Below, piece after piece: positions 8,849-16,779 of a DNA stretch of 62,127 nt. How positions within the stretch are numbered: position 1 is the stretch's first letter; every line of letters begins with the position of its first letter. Both the position numbers and the translations under genes were made by a program. This DNA comes from Limnochordaceae bacterium. GTDB taxonomy: Bacteria > Bacillota > Limnochordia > Limnochordales > DUMU01. Location: the NCBI GenBank assembly GCA_014896305.1, contig JADBKQ010000012.1, positions 1 through 62,127 on the forward strand, written 5' to 3'. The notes beneath the pieces were generated by a model that saw nothing but the letters and a program-made list of their open reading frames with translations, was not told the origin of the DNA and ran no database searches.

Positions 8849-9484
8849 TTGGTACATACGTTCATCGACGTTGTCCTGCACCTCGACAAATACCTGGGGG
8901 GCATTCTCGAGGCGTATGGTACGGCAACATATGCCGTGTTGTTCGTCGTCATTTTCTTGGAAACCGGGTTGGTTGTTACTCCGTTCCTTCCGGGAGATTC
9001 TTTGATCTTCGCCGCTGGTACCTTTGCCGCGATTGGGTCGCTGAACCTGGCTGTGCTCCTGGTTGCAATATCCATGGCGGCGATTTTGGGGGACACTGCG
9101 AATTACCACATAGGAAAGCAGGTTGGGAATAGGGTTTATAGCTCGGCAAATCTAAGACTCATTAAGAAGAAACATGTCCTCGAGGCGAGAGAGTTCTATT
9201 CTCGATACGGGCCAATCGCCATCGTCATTAGCCGATTCATCCCGATAATCAGAACGTTTGTACCGTTCGTTGCTGGGATAGGTGAAATGAGTTATCCTCG
9301 CTTTCTGGAGTTCAACGCGGTAGGAGGCATCACGTGGGTTTCGCTATTCTTGCTGCTCGGCTATTTCTTTGGCAGGCTCCCGATAGTAAAGAATCATTTC
9401 TCTCTCGTAACACTAGCCATCATTGTTATATCTGTCATCCCGGCGATTGTTACCTTTATCAGGGGTAGGCAATCCCAGCAGTAG
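8849..9484 (+). CDS. DedA/VTT-domain membrane protein
   Basis: The 211-residue protein has the DedA (SNARE-associated, VTT) layout: LETGLVVTPFLPGDSLIFAAG near the N-terminus, GDTANYHIGKQVG in the middle, FYSRYGPIAIVISRFIPIIRTFVPFVAG with the conserved Arg residues, and C-terminal hydrophobic helices. Family members are inner-membrane proteins implicated in lipid flipping and membrane homeostasis. The start is TTG 8849, with AGAAAGG about 11 bp upstream; no in-frame ATG or GTG fits better. Its base composition is less GC-rich than its neighbours and it lacks insertions. It is convergent with the DinB-like gene. Confidence 0.92.
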   Translation: MVHTFIDVVLHLDKYLGGILEAYGTATYAVLFVVIFLETGLVVTPFLPGDSLIFAAGTFAAIGSLNLAVLLVAISMAAILGDTANYHIGKQVGNRVYSSANLRLIKKKHVLEAREFYSRYGPIAIVISRFIPIIRTFVPFVAGIGEMSYPRFLEFNAVGGITWVSLFLLLGYFFGRLPIVKNHFSLVTLAIIVISVIPAIVTFIRGRQSQQ

Positions 9485-9601
9485 AGAACAATCGATATGT
9501 GAGTAAGAGAGAGGGCATGAGCTGATGCCTGATGAGCCTTCAACACCATCGTGGAATCGGCCCATTCGGACCATCGTACGAGGCCATGCCTATGCCATGG
9601 C

Positions 9602-10105
9602 TTACTCCACGGGCGGAAGCCCTTGCAGTGCCCGCAGGAGCATGATCTGACCTACGTGGTAGCTGTCATGCCCGATGTAACCCATCACTTGCTCAGCCAC
9701 GGGACGGGCGTCCGGCTGGCTTCCTGGCGGCGCGTCGAGCCATTCGGGTGGCATGGCCCGTAGCAGGGCAAGTAGCCGGGTCTGGGTAGCGGCGAGGCGC
9801 TCTTTCGCAGCTTGCCAGGCCTTTTCGTCTGCGGGTTGTGGGTGGGCTGGCCAGTTGTGCTTCTGGAGTTCAGCCTCGTCCAGGGTGAACGAATGGCCTT
9901 CGAGCTTGCTCGCAAAGTACTCTCGCCAGTAGGCCATGTGCATGACCTGCTGCCAGATGGAGTGACGTTCGGGCGCCGGCTTCCAGAACGCCTGGTCCGC
10001 TGTCAACCCCTCGATTGCTTGAGGGACGGGCGTATGGTAGGCGTACTTCCATGAACTCTCGAGCCAATCAACCACCGTGGTGGCATTCACGGGTTGCACC
10101 GGCAT
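9602..10105 (-). CDS. DinB-like four-helix metal-binding protein
   Basis: The 167-residue product has the DinB/YfiT-superfamily pattern: SIWQQVMHMAYWRE, with one putative metal His on the second helix, and a C-terminal GHDSYHVGQIMLLRAL, with the HxxYHxGQ His pair. The family includes damage-inducible proteins and thiol transferases; the substrate here is unknown. The start ATG 10105 follows AAGGGGGAG by 6 bp. The gene is single, convergent with the DedA-like gene, and of normal length. Confidence 0.88.
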   Translation of the reverse strand: MPVQPVNATTVVDWLESSWKYAYHTPVPQAIEGLTADQAFWKPAPERHSIWQQVMHMAYWREYFASKLEGHSFTLDEAELQKHNWPAHPQPADEKAWQAAKERLAATQTRLLALLRAMPPEWLDAPPGSQPDARPVAEQVMGYIGHDSYHVGQIMLLRALQGLPPVE

Positions 10106-10277
10106 GCGAGACTCCCCCTTCCATGGGCTTGGGATCTTCCTGCACTGTAAATCTTATCCCTTGCAGCCAGGACAGTCAAAGGGCGAGGCCGCTACCGCGG
10201 CGACCCCGGCGAGGCGAGCGACTATACTTAACTTGCGTCCGCTGGAATCATGACTAGCTGACCCCTGTCCTTGGCTC

Positions 10278-11162
10278 TCACCGGCCGGAGGCCGGAGGGC
10301 TCGTACGGATCTCTGCATGGGACCAGTACCCGGCTTCATAATACCAGCCATTGGCCTCGTTGAGCAGGCGAATGGTAACCTCCCGCCCCGCCCAGGGGGT
10401 GAGATCATAACTCAGGTCGTACCACTTCATCTGGCCCTGCTCCCGCCGGATGACCCGCTCGTCCAACAGCTGATCATCGACGAAAACCTTGAGCACCCAA
10501 TCACAGTCAGCGATCTGGTCGTAGTTGGTAACGCCTATCTCCAGGACCGTCTGGCCCTGGGACGGGATGCTGACGTGGGCACGCAGTTCGGCAGGGATTT
10601 CGGTACTCTTGGGATGGGTCACGAAGACGTTGGGCCGACCAGCATACTCCGTCCGCAGCCCGGGCCCCATGTCGAAACCAAGCCCGTACACCTCCCACAA
10701 AGGATTCCAGGAGCGGGCCATGTGCCGCACAACGACTTCCTCGGGTACCGGCGGCTCGTAGGGCGCAACAGGGATGGGCTCAACGGGTATTACCAGTTCA
10801 CCCGCACCCGCCTCCTCTACCCCACCGTACTTTGTTACCATCTTCAAACCTATCTCAGCCATCCGTTCACTAACGTCATCAATCAAAAGGAATTGGGGGA
10901 ACCCGCGCAACGTACGGTTGTAATAAGTCCCGCCCAGCGGCTCGACCCAGCGGCGGGGCAGGGCTGAGAAGCCCACCATCGTTCCCACGATCCCGCCGGC
11001 GGTGGCCGCATTGCAGTCATTGTCAAACCCTGCTTGAACTGCGATCTGCACCGTCCGGTCGAAATCGCCTCCCCCGTAGAGCAGCGCCAGCGTTACCATC
11101 GCTCCGTTGATGTCTGCCAGCACCCAACCGCTGTCCGGCCCCCACCCGGGCTGGTAGAAACG
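10278..11162 (-). pseudogene. ADP-ribosylglycohydrolase family protein, 5'-truncated
   Basis: Family sequence (PDSGWVLADINGAMVTLALLY, then AGFDNDCNAATAGGIVGTMVG, the C-terminal metal-binding Asp motif, and LPRRWVEPL) is preceded in frame by only about 13 codons before a TAG at 11163-11165. The N-terminal half of the catalytic domain with its first metal ligands is missing. A beta-rich C-terminal domain (about 10280-10620) follows, with EIGVTNYDQIADCDWVLKVF and WYYEAGYWSHAEIR. GTG 11121-11123 has no good ribosome site. The stub lies about 60 bp after the end of hydF on the same strand, so it may be transcribed with the hyd operon but is probably not a working enzyme. Confidence 0.75.
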
Positions 11163-11220
11163 CTACGCGCCTCCTGCTCCACCGGAAACGGAGGGAAGGA
11201 CCAGCGGCTGGCGAACCACC

Positions 11221-12867
11221 TTATCGGCCTGGCAAGCGTAGCGGCTCCACTGCTCGGGGCAGGATGCCCGTGAGGTAGGCCAGGATCACGCCGTAGTTGA
11301 CGACCGGCACTCCGGCCTGCCGGAGCATCTGCAGCCGGCTTTGCATCTCTGTGCGGTTGAGCATGCAGCCGCCGCAGTGGATCACGAGGCGATAGGTCTG
11401 CAGTTCAGCGGGGAAATCGTACCCGGTGAACCATGTCCACTCGAGCTTTCCCCCCACTTTGGTCTCCAGCAGCCGGGGAATCTTGACCCGGCCGATGTCC
11501 ACCTCGGTCGGCGGGCTATGGGTGCAGGCTTCGGCGACCAGCACGCGATCGCCAGGGCGCAGCTGCGACACGGCGTTTGCACCAGCCAACAGTTGTTCCA
11601 AGTCGCCCTTGTACCGGGCGAACAGGATCGAGAACGAGGTGAGCGGGACGTTCGGCGGCAGCACCCGTACCACCTGGGCGAAGGCTTGCGAGTCGGTGAT
11701 CACCAGCGAGGGCGGGCGGCGCAGGCGATCGAGGGCGGCGGCCAGTTCCGTCTCACGTACGACCAGGGTGACCACGCCATGATCGAGGAGAGCGCGCAAC
11801 ACCTGCTGTTGGGGCAGGATCAGCCGACCGGCCGGCGCTTCGCTGTCGATGGGGGTTACCAGGATGACTGTATCACCAGGGGCGACGAGATCCTCTACCA
11901 GTGGCACGCGCTCGGTCAGACCACCTTGTTGGGCGATCTCTCGGATCCGCTCCTTGAGCTGGGAGATTCCTTGGCCTGTCCTGGCGCTGACCCCTATGAA
12001 AGGCAGCGACAGCTGTGGGCTTCGGTCGCTGCATCGGCCGCGATACGGGTTACGATGTTGGTCTCGGCTTTGCAGGAAGGCTGTAGCCTGGGCCAGGATG
12101 CGGTTAAGCTCCTGCGTGCTGCCTTTGCCACGGCCGTCCCCGTGTTGGAGCTGGTTCAGTTTGAGCTGGTCGATCTTGTTCCAGACCATCAGGACGGGGG
12201 CGGTCGGATGGCAGCGACGGAACTCGTTCAGAATCGCTAACTCCGGAGCGAGGCACTCTCCGTAACCAGGACCATAGTCCTGCCCATACCGCTCCCCATG
12301 GTCTGGCCCGCATCCTAGCTCATGACCATTGTCATGACCCTGCCCATGAGGGTTGCCGCTACCCAGCCCATGACCGTCGTCGTAACCTTTCCCATGGGCA
12401 CGGCCATAACCCTGCTCCTGCTCCTGCCCACAGCCACCGTCGACGTCGATGGGCTGCCCGTCAGCCATCGCTTGCTGGGCTAACGTCGCGTCAACGACGA
12501 GGAGCCCCATGTCCAGCCGGCGCAAAACCTTGCGGGTCCGTTCCACACGCAGCGTGCCGACCTTTCCTTCGTCGTCGAGTCCGGCTGTATCCACGAAGAC
12601 GACCGGTCCGAGCGGCTGCAGTTCCATCGCTTTGAAGACGGGATCGGTGGTGGTGCCCGGCGTGTCCGAAACCAGGGCCACATCCTGCCCCACGAGAGCG
12701 TTGAGCAAGCTCGACTTACCGGCGTTGCGGCGGCCCAGGAGGCCGATGTGGATCCGTTCGGACTGGGGCACGTGGGCCACTCGGGAAACGGGCGCAACCG
12801 GCGAGATGGGCTGTCGCGTCTGGTTCGTCTGCCTCTCAGTCTGGTTAGAAGTAGAGATCTCTTTCAC
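11221..12867 (-). CDS. hydF: [FeFe]-hydrogenase maturation GTPase HydF
   Basis: HydF is the GTPase scaffold that carries the 2Fe precursor made by HydE and HydG to the hydrogenase apoprotein. Visible are the P-loop GRRNAGKSSLLN, the DTPGTTTDPV switch, DTAGLDDEGKVG, NKIDQ, and the C-terminal cluster ligands CTH ... HCGGC. GTG 12867 is preferred: ACGGAGG lies 10 bp before it, and the gene then overlaps hydG by only 23 bp, whereas the longer frame to 12966 would overlap by 120 bp. The protein is about 548 residues, over 100 more than usual. The excess includes a Gly/His/Tyr/Asp repeat segment between the GTPase motifs (about 12255-12445) and a second loop near 12010-12110. Confidence 0.96.
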   Translation of the reverse strand: MKEISTSNQTERQTNQTRQPISPVAPVSRVAHVPQSERIHIGLLGRRNAGKSSLLNALVGQDVALVSDTPGTTTDPVFKAMELQPLGPVVFVDTAGLDDEGKVGTLRVERTRKVLRRLDMGLLVVDATLAQQAMADGQPIDVDGGCGQEQEQGYGRAHGKGYDDGHGLGSGNPHGQGHDNGHELGCGPDHGERYGQDYGPGYGECLAPELAILNEFRRCHPTAPVLMVWNKIDQLKLNQLQHGDGRGKGSTQELNRILAQATAFLQSRDQHRNPYRGRCSDRSPQLSLPFIGVSARTGQGISQLKERIREIAQQGGLTERVPLVEDLVAPGDTVILVTPIDSEAPAGRLILPQQQVLRALLDHGVVTLVVRETELAAALDRLRRPPSLVITDSQAFAQVVRVLPPNVPLTSFSILFARYKGDLEQLLAGANAVSQLRPGDRVLVAEACTHSPPTEVDIGRVKIPRLLETKVGGKLEWTWFTGYDFPAELQTYRLVIHCGGCMLNRTEMQSRLQMLRQAGVPVVNYGVILAYLTGILPRAVEPLRLPGR

Positions 12868-14287
12868 CTTGCTCGAGCCTCCGTAGTCTGCGCTGGGTTT
12901 CCTCTTTGACTCTTTCTTTGCCGATCTGCTGCAAGTGGGCGGCAATGACCCTTTCACCCAGTTCACGAGTCTCCGGCGAGGCGTAATCCAGCAAGTACTC
13001 CTTGAACGTCAGGATGGCGTTGGGCTGGCAGATGTTCTGGATCTGCCCCGTCTTTGCCAGTCGCATGAACCGGTCGCCGGTACGCCCCCGCCGGTAGCAG
13101 GCCGTGCAGAAGCTGGGCAGGAAGCCCGAGTGGCACAGGCTCCGGATCATTTCATCCGGGCTGCGGTGGTCTTCTACGGTGAACTGCGGCGCTTCTTCGT
13201 CCTCCCCGGCGTCGTTCGTCGCGCCCGTCATGCCGTACTCCTGACGGTAACCGCCCACGCCGGTGCACGAACCGGCGCTCAGCTGTGAAATGCCCAGAGC
13301 AAGCACTTCGTCGCGATAGCCGGGCCGTTCACGGGTGGAGAGAATCATGCCGGTGTAGGGGACGGCGAGCCGCAATACCGCGACGACCTTCTTGAACTGT
13401 TCGTCGCTCACGAGGTAGGGGAAGGTGTCCAGTGTGACACCCTTGGCTGGGCGCAGCCGGGGGACGGAGATCGTATGCGGACCGACCCCGAATCGCTCTT
13501 CAAGGTGCTGAGCATGCAAGAGCAATGCCAGGACTTCGAACCGGTAGTCGTACAGCCCGAAGAGCACGCCCAGCCCCACGTCGTCGATACCGGCCTCCAT
13601 GGCCCGGTCCATGGCCGTCAGATGCCAGGCATAGTTGGACTTTGGCCCTGCAGGATGCATCCTGCGATAGACCTCTGGATGGTAGGTTTCCTGGAAGAGG
13701 ACGTACGTACCGATCCTGGCCGCTTTCAGGAGCCGATACTCGTCGACCGTCGTCGCAGCGACGTTTACGTTGACCCGGCGGATCTCGCCATGGTCCTGGG
13801 TGGTTTCGTAGATCACCCGAATGACGTCCAGCACGTAGTCGATGGGGCAGTGGACAGGGTCTTCGCCCGCCTCGAGCGCCAGCCGCTTGTGGCCGAGCGA
13901 TTCCAGGATTTGTACCTCCTCCCGCACGTCATCCAAAGTCAGACGGCGACGGGGGAACTGGTTATGGTGGCGATAGCCGCAGTACACACAGTTGTTCACA
14001 CAATAGTCGCTGATGTAGAGCGGAGCGAAAAACACCATCCGTTTGCCATAGATCCGTTCCTTCACGAGGCGGGCGGTGGCGTACATCTCGGCGAGCAGTT
14101 CGGGATCGTCCAAGAGGAGCAACCGTGCCGCTTCCGACAGGGAAATCCCCCTGGCTTCGCGGGCGTGGGCAAGGATGTCTTCCACCTCGGAGGCGGTGGG
14201 CGGTGTCGCTTCCCGCAGCAACTCGTCGATGAGGGCGACGTCGATGAAGTCGGCGGAGTAACGTTCGAGTTCGATCGCATCGATCAT
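12845..14287 (-). CDS. hydG: [FeFe]-hydrogenase maturation radical SAM tyrosine lyase HydG
   Basis: HydG cleaves tyrosine to p-cresol, CO and cyanide and builds an Fe(CO)2(CN) synthon. The radical SAM motif CVNNCVYCGYRHHN, the LEAGEDP block, SAGSCTGVGGY, and the C-terminal cluster motif CxxCYRRGRTGDRFM with the third Cys in IQNIC are all present. ATG 14287 is chosen because AGGAAGGAG lies just upstream; the open frame extends further to 14416 into the hydE end. The length of 480 residues is normal for the family and there is only a short Asp/Glu loop (GATNDAGEDEEAP). It sits 19 bp after hydE and overlaps hydF. Confidence 0.97.
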   Translation of the reverse strand: MIDAIELERYSADFIDVALIDELLREATPPTASEVEDILAHAREARGISLSEAARLLLLDDPELLAEMYATARLVKERIYGKRMVFFAPLYISDYCVNNCVYCGYRHHNQFPRRRLTLDDVREEVQILESLGHKRLALEAGEDPVHCPIDYVLDVIRVIYETTQDHGEIRRVNVNVAATTVDEYRLLKAARIGTYVLFQETYHPEVYRRMHPAGPKSNYAWHLTAMDRAMEAGIDDVGLGVLFGLYDYRFEVLALLLHAQHLEERFGVGPHTISVPRLRPAKGVTLDTFPYLVSDEQFKKVVAVLRLAVPYTGMILSTRERPGYRDEVLALGISQLSAGSCTGVGGYRQEYGMTGATNDAGEDEEAPQFTVEDHRSPDEMIRSLCHSGFLPSFCTACYRRGRTGDRFMRLAKTGQIQNICQPNAILTFKEYLLDYASPETRELGERVIAAHLQQIGKERVKEETQRRLRRLEQGERDLYF

Positions 14288-14306
14288 GGGGTCGTACTCC
14301 TTCCTG

Positions 14307-15743
14307 TTAATGGCTGGTGACCGGCAGTCTCTTGGAATCGGCAGTCGGAAGGTTGGTGAACGGCAGCTGTTCCTGACCTCGAGCGGGGTCGGGATCGCTT
14401 TGTCGACTATCGCCATCTTTCCCGGCGAGAGGTGGCCATTTGGGGCTGTGGCCGGGATCTGTGGCGACGTAGCGCCCCAGGCCGGTGACCATGCGGCTCA
14501 AGCAACTGAAACAGGTGCGGGGATCTTCGAACAAGCAGATCTTGTTGGGGTAGATCTCGTAGTAACGGCGGTAACGCATGGGAGTCAAGTCCGGCATTAC
14601 GACGTTCGCTCCGGCCTGTAGCGCGCGTTGACGTCCCTGCGGATCAGCCGTGCCCAGGGCCGACGTTGCCGGCAGGTGGGTCAATGGCAGCAGCAGCCGG
14701 GTTACTGCCACGGTGCGCAGCGTCATCGTTACCGCGTCCGCAGGCAAGCGGGCGCCGTTGCCGCGACTGTCGCCGCCGCTGCCACCGTCACCATCACCCC
14801 CACCGCTACCACCACCACTGTCGCCGTCGTCGCTGCCATCGCCACTACCGCGGCCACCCCCAACGCCACCGTCACCTCCAACGCTACTGCCACGGACACC
14901 GCCCCAGGCCAACTTCGCCAACGGCGTCTCCGGATGAGCGATGTACGGCCCAATGCCGGCCATCTCTACGTCGAGCTCGGCCAACAAGGTGATGTCTTCG
15001 GCCAGAGTGGAAACGGTTTGGCCCGGCAGCCCCACGATGTTTCCGGAGCCGACCTGGTAGCCGAGCTCCCGCAGCCAGCCCAAGCACTGTTTGCGGTTCT
15101 CGAAGGACATGTCCGGGTGCAGGCGCCGGTACAGGGCAGGGTCGGCCGTCTCGTGCTTGAGAAGGTAGCGGTCTGCCCCGGCGGCGCGGAAGGCTGCGTA
15201 TTCTGCCCGCGGCCTCTCGCCCAGGGAGAGGGTGACCGCCACCTGGCCTGGGATCGAGGTCGGAGTCAGAATCGCCTTGATCCGGCGAATGATGGTGCAG
15301 ATGGTCCTCTCGTCGTACCACGAGTCCTCGCCCGACTGCAAGACCACCGTGCGAAAACCCATGGCGACCGCCGCTTGTGCCGCCTCCACCACTTCGTCTA
15401 CCGTCATGCGATAACGGGGCAGCTTGTGGTTGAATCGACGCAGCCCACAGTACCAGCAGCCCCGTTCACAGTGGTTGGAGAACTCGATGATCGCCCGCAG
15501 GTGAACGGCGTCTCCCACGGCTTTTCGCCGCACCTGATCGGCCGCCGCAAAGAGTATCTGCTCGGCAGTGGCAGTGGGTGGGGTCAAGAGCGTGACCAAC
15601 TCTTCCCGGTTGAGCGGGACTGTTGTGAGTCGTTCCTCGGGCACGTTGACCCGCACCGGCCCGTCGTTCACCCGCGCCAGGGCGTCCGTCGTCCGGTCTA
15701 CGATGTCGTGAACAAGTTCACAATACGCAGCTTCGGTCCTCAC
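14307..15743 (-). CDS. hydE: [FeFe]-hydrogenase maturation radical SAM protein HydE
   Basis: HydE is the third H-cluster maturase and acts on the HydG product. Motifs: CERGCWYCGLRRFN (radical SAM cluster), VVLQSGEDSWYD, LKHETADPALYRRLHP, GSGNIVGLPGQT, GIGPYIAHPETPLA, and the C-terminal Cx7CxxC of CLFEDPRTCFSC, the non-essential second cluster seen in some HydE proteins. A Gly/Asp/Ser repeat of about 50 residues (about 14750-14900) is inserted after PETPLAKLAWG, inside the barrel, and a 45-residue polar tail follows the normal end. GTG 15743 overlaps the stop of the upstream regulator (GTGA), a typical coupled junction. Confidence 0.96.
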   Translation of the reverse strand: MRTEAAYCELVHDIVDRTTDALARVNDGPVRVNVPEERLTTVPLNREELVTLLTPPTATAEQILFAAADQVRRKAVGDAVHLRAIIEFSNHCERGCWYCGLRRFNHKLPRYRMTVDEVVEAAQAAVAMGFRTVVLQSGEDSWYDERTICTIIRRIKAILTPTSIPGQVAVTLSLGERPRAEYAAFRAAGADRYLLKHETADPALYRRLHPDMSFENRKQCLGWLRELGYQVGSGNIVGLPGQTVSTLAEDITLLAELDVEMAGIGPYIAHPETPLAKLAWGGVRGSSVGGDGGVGGGRGSGDGSDDGDSGGGSGGGDGDGGSGGDSRGNGARLPADAVTMTLRTVAVTRLLLPLTHLPATSALGTADPQGRQRALQAGANVVMPDLTPMRYRRYYEIYPNKICLFEDPRTCFSCLSRMVTGLGRYVATDPGHSPKWPPLAGKDGDSRQSDPDPARGQEQLPFTNLPTADSKRLPVTSH

Positions 15744-16114
15744 GTGGCGTCCGCTCCTGCGTGGTGGGAGTAGCGGGTCACGGCCGACTTGACGACAACA
15801 CCCGGGATCTGGCCCAGCCGACCGGTCAGTGCTCCTACTTCATCGGTCGTGCCATCGACGATCAGGGCGATGACCGAAACGCCCGCTACGCGGTAGGGCA
15901 CACCCAGGCGTCCCACGATGATCTCGCCGAACTCGGTGAGCAACTGGTTCACCAAAGGAGCAGCGTCCAGCCGCCGTTCGATGACGATTCCCACAACGCC
16001 CAGCCGGCGTTCTGGTTGCAGCCTCGGGTGGGGAGCCTCAGCCCCTGCGCTTCGGGTGCTCTCTGTGCTCCTCGTGGTCCTTGGGCCAGACTCCATGATG
16101 TTCGGATCTCCCAT
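15740..16114 (-). CDS. TM1266-type iron-only hydrogenase system regulator
   Basis: The C-terminal 80 residues (LGVVGIVIERRLDAAPLVNQLL, FGEIIVGRLGVPYR, GVSVIALIVDGTTDEVGALTGRLG, GVVVKSAVTRY) match the small ACT-like family found beside [FeFe]-hydrogenase genes in Firmicutes and Thermotoga and named after TM1266. The first 35 residues are an Arg/Ser/Thr/Pro low-complexity leader not seen in the family. ATG 16114 follows AGGAAGGAAGG. It is the first gene of the hyd operon and overlaps hydE by 4 bp. A regulatory role is inferred for the family; the ligand is unknown. Confidence 0.85.
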   Translation of the reverse strand: MGDPNIMESGPRTTRSTESTRSAGAEAPHPRLQPERRLGVVGIVIERRLDAAPLVNQLLTEFGEIIVGRLGVPYRVAGVSVIALIVDGTTDEVGALTGRLGQIPGVVVKSAVTRYSHHAGADAT

Positions 16115-16254
16115 GATCGGTCGACCTTCCTTCCTGGTGTCGTCTTGTCTGCGGTTGCCGCGCTCCTGGCCGGGCTCATTGCTCGGGCCATTGCCTGGGC
16201 TCTTGCAACTCCTTCCGCTCAGCTAGCCATCTCGATCGCCGTTGACGCCGGCCA

Positions 16255-16283
16255 AACAAAAAAGCCGTTCCGGCGGGAACGGC
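16255..16283 (-). terminator. Rho-independent terminator in the hyd operon leader
   Basis: On the minus strand GCCGTTCC-CGCC-GGAACGGC forms a perfect 8-bp GC-rich stem followed by TTTTTTGTTT. It lies between the promoter at 16441-16469 and the first gene at 16114, so it would stop transcription before the operon unless the preceding leader RNA prevents its folding. This is the usual layout of an attenuator or riboswitch expression platform. Confidence 0.85.
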
Positions 16284-16434
16284 GAAGATGGCGATACACC
16301 TTTGCTGCCCCGCCCTTCGTCGGGTGAACCCTTCGTCAGGCTGCTGGCTTGTTCAGTCGGGCCGTACGGCCTGGTCTCAGCGGGGAGGAAACCCGCCTCG
16401 TCCGCAGCCACTGTGGCCACGTGTATGTGAACTT
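16284..16434 (-). ncRNA. Structured leader RNA, candidate riboswitch of the hyd operon
   Basis: Between the promoter and the terminator the leader is GC-rich and strongly paired. AUACAC (16421-16426) can pair with GUGUAU (16294-16299) to close the domain. Inside are the hairpins GGCC-GUAC-GGCC and GGGU-UC-ACCC, a CCCCGC/GCGGGG helix, and CAGGC/GCCUG. Phrases such as GAGACCAGGCC and CGACUGAACAAGCCAGCAG resemble what I remember of the molybdenum/tungsten-cofactor (Moco/Tuco) family, but this is from memory and not certain. The ligand is therefore open. The promoter, aptamer-sized fold and terminator together argue for ligand-dependent control. Confidence 0.6.
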
Positions 16435-16440
16435 ACTCAC

Positions 16441-16469
16441 AAATTACCCTACGCCAGAGACCTTGTCAA
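16441..16469 (-). promoter_or_regulatory. SigmaA-type promoter of the hyd operon
   Basis: On the minus strand TTGACA (16469-16464) and TAATTT (16446-16441) are separated by 17 bp. The -35 box is consensus and the -10 is close to it. Transcription would start near 16434 and run into the structured leader. Confidence 0.8.
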
Positions 16470-16779
16470 TACACAAGCGCACCAGGAGACGAGCGGCGTT
16501 ACGCCCACCGGCCGCCCAAGATGAGGTTCAGGGCGGTTCGGGCGGCTTGAATGCTATTTTTGCGACGCCGATCTGTGCTGCTGGCCCTGTGCGTGTTGCG
16601 TGTGGATGTTGACGGAACGCCGGTGGCAGCCCCGGCAAAGGAATAAACCGGGTATAGCAAGAAGAGACTGTCGAACCCGGGCCGGTTCTGAGGCCGAGCT
16701 AGGCCGGGTTCAGGTGGTGGCGGTCGAAACGAACATGCGCTGAGCATGGGCCGAGCATGGGTAGAAAGGGTCGGGCGAG
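16470..16779. other. Divergent intergenic region
   Basis: This gap of about 310 bp separates the hyd promoter from the divergent LpxB-related gene. It must hold the promoter of the latter, but I see no pair of boxes good enough to name. No open frame with a ribosome site is present. Confidence 0.5.

Noticed and set aside
13475..15773. Long plus-strand frames of 281 and 381 codons opposite hydG and hydE
   Set aside because: They are antisense to clear hydG and hydE coding sequence, have no ribosome sites and no family-like content. High GC makes long shadow frames common.
16284..16434. TPP riboswitch in the hyd leader because of GCUGAGA
   Set aside because: The second TPP hallmark (CCUGAUCUGGAUAAUGCCAGCG-like segment) is not present and the spacing is wrong.
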